A stretch of 21,098 nt of DNA from Verrucomicrobiales bacterium (GTDB lineage: Bacteria; Verrucomicrobiota; Verrucomicrobiia; Verrucomicrobiales; DEV007), in NCBI GenBank assembly GCA_002705125.1, contig PAHQ01000015.1, positions 16,347 through 37,444 of the forward strand, written 5' to 3'. The notes under the pieces are model-generated. The model was not told the origin of the DNA. It searched no databases and saw only the letters and a program-made list of their open reading frames with translations. The translations under genes were made by a program, and so were the position numbers. Of the stretch, positions 14,709 to 21,098 are shown piece after piece (position 1 is the first letter of the stretch; each line of letters begins with the position of its first letter).

Positions 14709-15635
14709 ATGAATTACAACCAAATAATCCGAAAAAGTTTCAGCTATACATGTTTGATATTTGTAAGTATTTACTGTGTTTCTTCATGCTTAGCTGAGGA
14801 GAGCAAGCAAGCCTGGCTAGGAGTTGTTACTGCCAAGGTTGAACCAATTCTTGCCGACCAGCTTGATCTTCCTGTAGGAGCTGGGGCCGCAGTCAAACTG
14901 GTTATCCCCGACAGCCCCGCCTCTAAAGCTGGAATCAAAAAGCATGATATCATCTTCGAATTCAATGGCAATCAAATCGCTTCACCTTCAGACTTGAGTC
15001 GCCTAATAAGCCAGCAACAAGGTGGGGAGATTGCAGAGCTTGGTATTATACAAAAAGGATCCAAAAAAACTATAACTGTTAACCTTAAAGGGCGGCCTGA
15101 TCAGTTCGAAGATAAGGAGGAACAAGGAAACAATATATTCAAAAATCAATTCGATTTCGGCGACCTCGGAGGAATAAATTTCGATATTTTACCATTTGGT
15201 AACGATCAGAATTTGGAACAGCAAATAAAAGAAATGCAGAAGCAGATGCGTGAAAATCTTCAAGGAATGTTCGACTTGGAAGGTTTTGATAATTTACCAG
15301 GAATAGGTCAAATGTTCGGCTCAAGTAGTCAAAAGATGATATATCGAGACGATGAAGGAACGATTGAAATTCAAAAAAGTGATGGAAAAACATCTATTAT
15401 AACAAAGGACCTACAGGGTAAAATAACCTTTGAAGGTCCGGCGGATACACAAGAGCAAAAAAATAATCTTCCCGATAGAGCTAGAGTTCAATTAGAAAAG
15501 CTTAACGAATCAGAACTAAGTTTTGAGGGCTTTAAATTTGAAAGCCCAGGATTAAAAGTGCCAAATCTAAAACCTGGAAAAAAAGTAAACCCTATTCCAC
15601 CCGCAAAAATAGAAGGAAAAAAAATACAATTGTAA
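14709..15635 (+). CDS. Exported PDZ-domain protein
   Basis: This 308-aa protein has an N-terminal export signal of about 29 residues. The segment VSSC (24-27) could be a lipobox; alternatively signal peptidase I could cut after CLA. One PDZ domain covers about 36-128: WLGVVTAKV, then VIPDSPASKAGIKKHDIIFE (65-84) and FNGNQIASPSDLSRLI (85-100), close to HtrA/DegP PDZ domains. There is no trypsin-like protease domain and no catalytic His-Asp-Ser set. The remaining 180 residues are low-complexity and charged, with a Gln/Met-rich helical stretch (about 170-195) and a Pro/Lys-rich C-terminus. It is the third gene after a sigma factor and its likely anti-sigma factor, so it may sense unfolded envelope peptides through the PDZ groove. 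That sensing role is inferred. Confidence 0.8.
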   Translation: MNYNQIIRKSFSYTCLIFVSIYCVSSCLAEESKQAWLGVVTAKVEPILADQLDLPVGAGAAVKLVIPDSPASKAGIKKHDIIFEFNGNQIASPSDLSRLISQQQGGEIAELGIIQKGSKKTITVNLKGRPDQFEDKEEQGNNIFKNQFDFGDLGGINFDILPFGNDQNLEQQIKEMQKQMRENLQGMFDLEGFDNLPGIGQMFGSSSQKMIYRDDEGTIEIQKSDGKTSIITKDLQGKITFEGPADTQEQKNNLPDRARVQLEKLNESELSFEGFKFESPGLKVPNLKPGKKVNPIPPAKIEGKKIQL

Positions 15636-15665
15636 TAAATAATTCTTATCCCTCAAAGTCTCTTA

Positions 15666-16439
15666 TTATCTTTTGTATAGATCAGTGATATCAGCATGAG
15701 ATAGCTCGATATATAAACCCGCTAATTTCTTAGATAACTCTATAAGTAATCTTTCACCCTTCTCTGCAGATGCCTTTGAGGGATTTCCGGAGCCGGTATC
15801 ATTCGTCGCTTTGAGCCACTCCCTTTGAGCCCATGCCCAGCCTTCGTTAATTGCTGTAATCCTCGATTCATTGACTGAACCATCTCCTGCACGATCTAGG
15901 TCGGATACAAGACTGGGTGCAATATGCAACATTAGACTAGTTTCAACTTCATCTGCATGATCTCCTGGATCATCAAATATACTTTTAGGATCTATGACTT
16001 TAAACCAGTCTACAGTTGATAAAAAAATATTCTTAAACTTTGACTGAAGCTCCCTTAATTGCTGTTTGAAATTATTTCCACCATGTCCATTAAGGACTAC
16101 GAGCTTTTTAATTCCCTGCCCTTGAATTGATTCAATAATATCATAAAGAACAAGTGTTTGAGTCGAGGGATTCATATTGATACATAGTTTAATGTCTAAT
16201 TGACCCGTATTAACACCGAAAGGAATACAAGGTAAAACAGCAACTTTTGCGCCTTCCTCCCAAGCAATTCTTGCAGACTCAGACGCTATGGCTTCAAGTT
16301 GTATATTATCTGTAGCATATGGTAAGTGAAAATTATGAGCTTCTGTTGCTCCCCACGGAAGAACAGCTAAGTCATAATTTTCTGACTTAACATCAAGCCA
16401 ATTCGATTCAGCTATGATATATGGTTTATTATTAGACAT
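15666..16439 (-). CDS. Creatininase-family amidohydrolase
   Basis: This 257-aa protein belongs to the creatininase/formamide amidohydrolase family of metal-dependent cyclic-amide hydrolases. The signatures are LPWGATEAHNFHLPYATD (27-44), supplying Glu33, His35 and Asp44 as metal ligands; LVVLNGHGGNN (113-123), with His119; and HADEVETSLML (161-171), with a Glu of the active centre. Family length is about 240-260 aa. The ATG at 16439 is preferred to an in-frame TTG at 16451. It is convergent with the PDZ gene (30 nt) and stands 94 nt downstream of clpB. The family covers creatininase, formylaminopyrimidine hydrolase and mycofactocin protein MftE, so the substrate is open. The NGHGGN form is that of the broad family, not of true creatininase. 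Confidence 0.85.
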   Translation of the reverse strand: MSNNKPYIIAESNWLDVKSENYDLAVLPWGATEAHNFHLPYATDNIQLEAIASESARIAWEEGAKVAVLPCIPFGVNTGQLDIKLCINMNPSTQTLVLYDIIESIQGQGIKKLVVLNGHGGNNFKQQLRELQSKFKNIFLSTVDWFKVIDPKSIFDDPGDHADEVETSLMLHIAPSLVSDLDRAGDGSVNESRITAINEGWAWAQREWLKATNDTGSGNPSKASAEKGERLLIELSKKLAGLYIELSHADITDLYKR

Positions 16440-16533
16440 TGTAAAGCTCAACGTAATCTAAAAAAACCTAGCAACCATTGTAAATAATATTCAGTAATAG
16501 CATTAGTTGTTTTAAAAAACAATTTAAGTAATT

Positions 16534-19113
16534 TTATTTCTTATTAAATTCTAATCCTTCACTTCCAAAGGAAACCATAATAATATCACCACTTTTAAAT
16601 TCTTCATTAATTATGGAACGGCTCAAAGGATCTAATACATTTTTTTGAATAGTTCTTTTAAGGGGCCTAGCTCCATATATTGGGTCATATCCCTCGGATG
16701 ATATTTGCGTAATAACGTCGTCACTGAACTCAACTTCTAATGACTTTTCTCGTAACTTTTGTTTTAAATTATCAAGTTGAAGATTTACAATTTCAGAAAT
16801 ATCTTTTTCTGTAAGTCTATCGAATATTATTTTTTCATCAATACGATTCAAAAATTCAGGGCGAAAGTATCCGTTTAAAACCTCGTTAACCTGTAATTCT
16901 CTTTTTTCAGAATCATTTTCATTTAAAATTTCAACACTTCCTAGATTGCTTCTCATAATCAGAAGAGTATTTCTAAAGTCGACCGTCCTACCTTGACCGT
17001 CAGTTATTCTACCATCATCAAGCACCTGTAATAGTACATTAAATATGTCAGGATGCGCTTTTTCTACCTCATCTAAAAGAATCACTGAGTATGGTTTCCT
17101 TCTAATCACCTCACTAAGTTGGCCACCTGCCTCATAACCAACATAACCAGGAGGTGCACCTATCAGTCGTGCAACACTGTGTTTTTCCATATATTCGCTC
17201 ATATCAATCCTAGTGAGAGCAGCCTCGTCATCAAAAAGAAATTCAGCTAGCGCTTTACTAAGCTCAGTTTTTCCTACACCCGTGGGTCCAAGAAATAAGA
17301 ATGATCCCAAGGGGCGATTTTCATCCCCAAGACCAGCCCTTCCTCTTCTGATTGCATTTGATACGGATTCAATAGCACATTTTTGACCGATAACCCTATC
17401 TGCTAACCTTTCTTCCATTTTTAAAAGCTTTTCTTTCTCTTCCTCTTGAAGGCGACTAACAGGAATACCTGTCCATGCTGCTACTACGGAAGCGATATCA
17501 TCAATCGTTACCTCCTCCTTTAAAAGTTTTCTGCCTTTCCCTTGTATTTTAAACAGTTCCTCAGACAAATCATTTAGTTGGACTTCTATATCAGGCAAAA
17601 TTCCATATTGAATTTCACTTGCTTTGGAAAGGTCCCCTTGCCGCTGCGCTTCATCGAGATCATTTTTTAATTGCTCCATTCTACTCTGCAATTTCCTAGA
17701 TTCATCAATAATTTTTTTTTCGTTTTGCCACTGAAATCTTAAGGTTGACACTCTTTCGTTTAGATTTGCCATCTCGTCATCGATATCCTTAGATCTATCT
17801 TCACTTGGCTCATCGGTTTCTTTAGATAGAGCCTGCCTCTCCATTTCTAATTGATTAATGGACCTCTCTAGCTGATCAATTTCAGTTGGAACGGAATCTA
17901 ACTCAATTTTTAATCTTGATGCGGCTTCATCTATTAAATCAACTGCCTTATCAGGTAGAAATCTATGTGAAATATATCGATCAGAAAGCGTCGCAGCTTC
18001 AATTATAGCAGCATCTTTAATTTTTACTCCATGGTGGACTTCATATCTCTCCCTTAATCCCCTCAATATAGCTATTGTGTCCTCAACACTCGGTTCTTCA
18101 ACTCTAACAGGTTGAAATCTCCTTTCTAGGGCAGAGTCTTTTTCAATGTTTTCTCTATACTCATCGAGAGTTGTTGCGCCTATAGTTCTTAACTCTCCTC
18201 TTGCAAGCTGAGGTTTAAGTAAATTTGATGCATCAACAGCACCCTCGGATGCACCAGCTCCGACAATAGTATGCAATTCATCAATAAAAAGAATAACTTC
18301 ACCATCAGATTCAGTAACCTCTTTAAGAAATGCTTTTAATCTTTCCTCAAATTCACCACGATACTTAGCTCCAGCCAACATACCGCCAAGATCCATTGAT
18401 ATAAGTTTTTTATTTTTAAGCGATTCGGGAACATCACCTGAAACTATTCTTCTGGCAAGACCCTCAACAATTGCAGTCTTACCCGTTCCAGGTTCACCAA
18501 TTAAAACAGGATTATTTTTGGTTCGCCTTGAAAGAACTTGCATTATCCTCCTGATTTCATCATTGCGACCAATAACAGGATCAATTTTTCCTTTTCTTGC
18601 TAGATTAGTTAAGTCTTGACCGTACTTTTCAAGCGCCTGTAAAGTAGATTCAGGATCAGTATTGTCTACTTTATTAGACCCTCGAATTTCTTGTAGAGCA
18701 CTTAACAATTTATTTTTATCCAAATCTAATTCTCTGAATAAATCTAAAACTGTTGATTCGACTTCGGTAAAGGAAATCAGCACATGCTCTACACTAAGAT
18801 AATTATCCCCCATTGTAATTTTCATTTGTTCCGCATGATTCAAAACTGAAACTACCTCTGAACTTAGTACTGGATCTTCATGCCCCCCTTTTACCTTTGG
18901 CCCGCTGGATAAAAACTTATTCGTAATAGTTTTGATTTGATCCAAACTTATTTCCAATTTGTAGAAAAGAGGTTCAGCAATACCTCCAGCCTGCTCCGAA
19001 ATACATTTGAATAAATGCATCGCAGATACTTCAGGAGAGCCATCAGATGAAGCCTCTTTTTGAGAACAGCTTAAAGCTTCTCTCATCTTTTCCGTTAATT
19101 TTTCAATCTCCAT
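16534..19113 (-). CDS. clpB: ClpB protein disaggregase (AAA+ chaperone)
   Basis: This Hsp100 hexameric unfoldase works with DnaK to rescue aggregated proteins. In order it has an N-terminal Clp repeat domain (1-145); AAA1 with Walker [10 protein letters not shown] (206-214), pore Tyr251, Walker [11 protein letters not shown] (273-282) and arginine fingers in ALERRF (328-333); a coiled-coil middle domain (about 405-520); AAA2 with Walker [10 protein letters not shown] (609-617) and pore loop GYVGY (656-660); then the C-terminal domain. I start at the ATG at 19113 because [14 protein letters not shown] then aligns with ClpB and the AAA1 motifs fall at E. coli numbering; an ATG at 19131 would add six residues. 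Odd feature: the segment before the AAA2 sensor 1 Asn reads IMRSNLGS, where IMTSNLGS is usual. A hairpin lies upstream. No CIRCE element was found. Confidence 0.96.
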   Translation of the reverse strand: MEIEKLTEKMREALSCSQKEASSDGSPEVSAMHLFKCISEQAGGIAEPLFYKLEISLDQIKTITNKFLSSGPKVKGGHEDPVLSSEVVSVLNHAEQMKITMGDNYLSVEHVLISFTEVESTVLDLFRELDLDKNKLLSALQEIRGSNKVDNTDPESTLQALEKYGQDLTNLARKGKIDPVIGRNDEIRRIMQVLSRRTKNNPVLIGEPGTGKTAIVEGLARRIVSGDVPESLKNKKLISMDLGGMLAGAKYRGEFEERLKAFLKEVTESDGEVILFIDELHTIVGAGASEGAVDASNLLKPQLARGELRTIGATTLDEYRENIEKDSALERRFQPVRVEEPSVEDTIAILRGLRERYEVHHGVKIKDAAIIEAATLSDRYISHRFLPDKAVDLIDEAASRLKIELDSVPTEIDQLERSINQLEMERQALSKETDEPSEDRSKDIDDEMANLNERVSTLRFQWQNEKKIIDESRKLQSRMEQLKNDLDEAQRQGDLSKASEIQYGILPDIEVQLNDLSEELFKIQGKGRKLLKEEVTIDDIASVVAAWTGIPVSRLQEEEKEKLLKMEERLADRVIGQKCAIESVSNAIRRGRAGLGDENRPLGSFLFLGPTGVGKTELSKALAEFLFDDEAALTRIDMSEYMEKHSVARLIGAPPGYVGYEAGGQLSEVIRRKPYSVILLDEVEKAHPDIFNVLLQVLDDGRITDGQGRTVDFRNTLLIMRSNLGSVEILNENDSEKRELQVNEVLNGYFRPEFLNRIDEKIIFDRLTEKDISEIVNLQLDNLKQKLREKSLEVEFSDDVITQISSEGYDPIYGARPLKRTIQKNVLDPLSRSIINEEFKSGDIIMVSFGSEGLEFNKK

Positions 19114-19180
19114 AACATAAACATAACACATTAGTGTTCACTATAAAAGAAATGATTTATACTAAGTTGTTATCCCTTGA

Positions 19181-19213
19181 TTACCATAGATATGTGAATA
19201 TCTAAGATGGTAA
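19181..19213. promoter_or_regulatory. Long imperfect hairpin between nagB and clpB
   Basis: TTACCAT (19181-19187) plus AGATAT (19188-19193) pair with ATATCT (19198-19203) plus ATGGTAA (19207-19213), giving a 13-bp stem with a 4-nt loop (GTGA) and a 3-nt bulge (AAG). It lies 68 bp or more upstream of the clpB ATG and 23 bp after the nagB stop. No U-run follows on the minus strand, so an intrinsic terminator is unlikely. An operator, or a structured intercistronic element, are the alternatives. Confidence 0.4.
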
Positions 19214-19235
19214 ATAAAATAGCTAAAATAGATTT

Positions 19236-20012
19236 TTAATAAGAATCGGGCTTATTAGAATAAACATCACGGTAATAATCTCTCCGACTTAATTTCGAAG
19301 CGGCTTTATCATCCAATAAAACAGTTACATTTTGATGCATCTGCAATACGCTCGCCGGAATCATTGAAGTTATAGGGCCTTCGATTGATTTTGCAACGAT
19401 ATCAGCCTTACTTTCTCCAAAGGCAAGTAGTAAAACTGATTTTGCATCAAGAATTGTTCCTACACCCATAGTAATACAATGACGGGGCACTTCATCTTCA
19501 TCATCGAAAAACCTCGCATTGTCTCTGATCGTTTCACTTGCAAGAGTTTTAATTCTAGTTCTAGAGCTTAATGATGAACCTGGCTCATTAAAACCAATAT
19601 GACCATCGGACCCAATCCCTAAAATTTGTAAATCAATACCTCCACACTTTTTTATAGCACTTTCATACTTAGAACATTCCTCGGAAATATCATCAACCAT
19701 ACCATTAGGCACATAAGTGAAATCTTGTTCAATATCGATTAAATCAAAGAAGTGTTCTTTCATGAAATAACGATAAGAACACGAATGGTCAGGTGATAGT
19801 CCTATATACTCATCCAGATTAAAGCTTTTAATTTTAGAGAAACTTAATCCACTTTCATTATGTAATCTAACAAGCTCAGCATAAACTGGTATGGGTGTAC
19901 TTCCAGTTGCCAGTCCAAGCACCGTATTAGGTTTTGAAGTTACCAATTCAGAGACCATACAGGCCCCAAGATTTGCGCACTCTTCAATTGATGGCAAAAT
20001 AATAACTTCCAT
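19236..20012 (-). CDS. nagB: Glucosamine-6-phosphate deaminase
   Basis: This 258-aa cytoplasmic enzyme converts glucosamine-6-phosphate to fructose-6-phosphate and ammonia, the last committed step of amino-sugar catabolism. LGLATGSTP (32-40) forms the phosphate loop. NLDEY carries Asp67, and GIGSDGHIGFNEP (132-144) carries Asp136, His138 and Glu143, matching E. coli Asp72, Asp141, His143 and Glu148 with a constant offset of five. The length is typical (E. coli 266 aa). It starts 5 nt after the PIG-L deacetylase, so the two form an operon. There is no nagA in the window, and the deacetylase may supply its role. Whether the allosteric site for GlcNAc-6-phosphate is kept was not judged. Confidence 0.94.
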   Translation of the reverse strand: MEVIILPSIEECANLGACMVSELVTSKPNTVLGLATGSTPIPVYAELVRLHNESGLSFSKIKSFNLDEYIGLSPDHSCSYRYFMKEHFFDLIDIEQDFTYVPNGMVDDISEECSKYESAIKKCGGIDLQILGIGSDGHIGFNEPGSSLSSRTRIKTLASETIRDNARFFDDEDEVPRHCITMGVGTILDAKSVLLLAFGESKADIVAKSIEGPITSMIPASVLQMHQNVTVLLDDKAASKLSRRDYYRDVYSNKPDSY

Positions 20013-20017
20013 ATTAC

Positions 20018-20884
20018 CTATTTGAAGAAATTCTCAATATTAGTCTTCACCTCAGATTTGAATTTATCCAAATACTCCATGACATAATCACAGAATTTGA
20101 TTGAATCATCGTATATAACAGGAGTCAAATCCATAGCAAAGGTTAGCTGCTCTGCTTTATCCCTACCCTCGGCATGAAAAAAAGTTGCATTAGCATATCT
20201 TCTTCCTACTGCAGCTCGATCATATCGTTTGCCTCCAGTTATTTGACTATCGAAAATACTTACTAACGCATTAGCAAGGTTTTCTCTAGCACTTACATCA
20301 AGTAGAACCTTATCTTGATCTGGCATCCAATCTAAATCCCTCCAAACCTCACATCCGAGTACTTGCTTTGGCTTTTTTTCTTCAGGTAATTCCTGCATTG
20401 CTTGAATCGCTGCTGACAAGACTGCAATATGCGTGTCATGTTTATCTGCAGGGTTATGAGTATATATTATTTCGGGACTACTCTGTTCAAGAATTTTAAA
20501 TAAATCCTCTTTTAAATTTTTCTGTCCACTTTTTTCCATAATTACAGAGCTCTCATATCCAAGTTGAAGCATCGCCCCATATTTACCAACCATTGCAGCC
20601 TGTCTTTGTTCAACTTTTCTAATCTCAATCATTTCCTCATCAGAACAAGATGAATAAGGCCCCACTCTAGAGCTACCTCGACCATCAGTTACCGTAACCC
20701 CACTAAACCATTTATCTTTTCTCCTGTAACCATAACAATCTACGATACCGTGGTAGGCCATAATTTCGATATCATCAGAATGAGCTCCTATGGCAAGATG
20801 AGTAGTTCTTGTAAGGGCATTTTCTAAAGAAGCTTCATCTGGAATAAAAATATCTCCTGATGAATGGTTATGTAATCCAATCAA
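20018..20884 (-). CDS. PIG-L/LmbE-family N-acetyl-sugar deacetylase
   Basis: This 288-aa protein carries the zinc signature AHSDDIE (34-40, a form of AHPDDxE) and the second metal motif HNPADKHDTH (143-152), with His152 as likely ligand. PIG-L/LmbE enzymes remove acetyl groups from N-acetylglucosamine-containing compounds. The protein is cytoplasmic, with no signal peptide. The only plausible start is a TTG at 20884: a stop codon lies two codons upstream, and the first internal Met follows the catalytic motif. It lies 5 nt ahead of nagB. In many Bacteroidota a NagB-like domain and an LmbE-like domain are fused in one protein; here they are adjacent genes. The exact substrate (GlcNAc, its 6-phosphate or a glycoside) is unknown. 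Confidence 0.82.
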   Translation of the reverse strand: MIGLHNHSSGDIFIPDEASLENALTRTTHLAIGAHSDDIEIMAYHGIVDCYGYRRKDKWFSGVTVTDGRGSSRVGPYSSCSDEEMIEIRKVEQRQAAMVGKYGAMLQLGYESSVIMEKSGQKNLKEDLFKILEQSSPEIIYTHNPADKHDTHIAVLSAAIQAMQELPEEKKPKQVLGCEVWRDLDWMPDQDKVLLDVSARENLANALVSIFDSQITGGKRYDRAAVGRRYANATFFHAEGRDKAEQLTFAMDLTPVIYDDSIKFCDYVMEYLDKFKSEVKTNIENFFK

Positions 20885-20969
20885 ATTTTAGCGGTATGGG
20901 GTTTAATTAAAGTGGCTTAAGATACCTAAATAGAATATTTTGGCGAGGAAAAGATTATATATTATTATC

Positions 20970-21098
20970 TTATTTATTAACCATCTCCCTAGTCTGAATA
21001 ACCCAATTAATGAATTCTGATCTTTTCCCGTTCTTATCAGCCCCTAAAGCATTGCTAGCCAATTCTATCACTAAATCATAGCTTGCTTGAGTCGTAGC
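20970..21098 (-). CDS. C-terminal fragment, resembles YfbK-type vWA protein
   Basis: An open frame enters from the right edge of the window and ends in TAA at 20972-20970, giving 42 residues (ATTQASYDLVIELASNALGA, then DKNGKRSEFINWVIQTREMV and NK). The pattern Y-x-x-V-x-x-x-A-x-x-x-x-G-x-D-x-x-G-x-R-x-E-F-I-x-x-V resembles the C-terminal end of YfbK-like von Willebrand factor A proteins (DUF3520 region), which commonly end 'GxDxxGYRAEFxxLV'. The match is short and from memory. If correct, the missing upstream part would hold the metal-binding vWA domain. It lies 85 nt before the deacetylase gene on the same strand. Confidence 0.4.
   Translation of the reverse strand, partial: ATTQASYDLVIELASNALGADKNGKRSEFINWVIQTREMVNK

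Noticed and set aside
15636..15665. Bidirectional terminator between the convergent PDZ and creatininase-family genes
   Set aside because: Only a 6-bp A/T inverted match (TAATAA/TTATTA) can be drawn, too weak to support a terminator.
16507..16522. TTGTTTT-AA-AAAACAA inverted repeat after clpB as a terminator
   Set aside because: The stem is nearly all A/T with a 2-nt loop and no following U-run, so a stable hairpin is unlikely and chance is a good explanation in such AT-rich DNA.
20885..20969. Promoter for the PIG-L/nagB pair
   Set aside because: The gap holds AT-rich hexamers and a TTTAATTAAA palindrome, but no -35/-10 pair with acceptable spacing stands out, so no call was made.

Overview
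The window comes from a low-GC bacterial chromosome. It carries one large minus-strand pilus or pseudopilus operon, followed by housekeeping and carbohydrate genes. No rRNA, tRNA, CRISPR array, insertion sequence or phage gene was seen. The organism is inferred to be a member of the PVC group, most likely an AT-rich marine Verrucomicrobiota. The pointers are delta-60 (TIGR02608-type) propeller repeats, prepilins with Ala rather than Gly before the cleavage site, an ECF sigma/membrane protein/PDZ triad, and a PIG-L deacetylase beside nagB. This placement is an inference from style, not proof. Shine-Dalgarno sequences are mostly weak or absent.

Region 1 (1-12524, all minus strand) is a type IV pilus/type II secretion-like assembly locus. 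Its inferred promoter lies at about 12472-12499. The first gene encodes an unusual 1289-aa protein: a prepilin N-terminus, two chitobiase-C-like segments and about 13 delta-60 repeats. Then come a PilT-family ATPase, PilM-, PilN-, PilO- and PilP-like proteins, a GspJ/PilW-like pseudopilin, a large GspK-like protein without Glu+5, a GspI-like pseudopilin and a GspF/PilC platform protein. Gaps are 1-12 nt or overlaps, apart from 47 nt after the first gene. Next is a separately promoted small prepilin (173-568), probably the main structural subunit, then a hairpin and the start of another prepilin cut by the window edge. The two promoter regions share a -35/-10 pair with the same 16-bp spacer and a direct repeat with the same 32-bp offset, so co-regulation is likely. 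No secretin, PilB-type ATPase or prepilin peptidase is present here.

Region 2 (12586-15635) holds a minus-strand sugar-type nucleotidyltransferase and, divergent from it, a plus-strand cassette: an ECF sigma factor, a single-pass membrane protein that is probably its anti-sigma factor, and an exported PDZ protein without a protease domain.

Region 3 (15666-21098, minus strand) holds a creatininase-family amidohydrolase, clpB, nagB, a PIG-L/LmbE deacetylase, and the C-terminal tail of a protein that resembles the end of YfbK-type von Willebrand factor A proteins. The deacetylase and nagB form a two-gene amino-sugar unit.

No gene-free stretch exceeds 300 bases. The larger gaps are 569-745 and 12425-12585 (promoters), 13498-13624 (divergent control region), 19114-19235 (hairpin and clpB leader) and 20885-20969 (nothing convincing).
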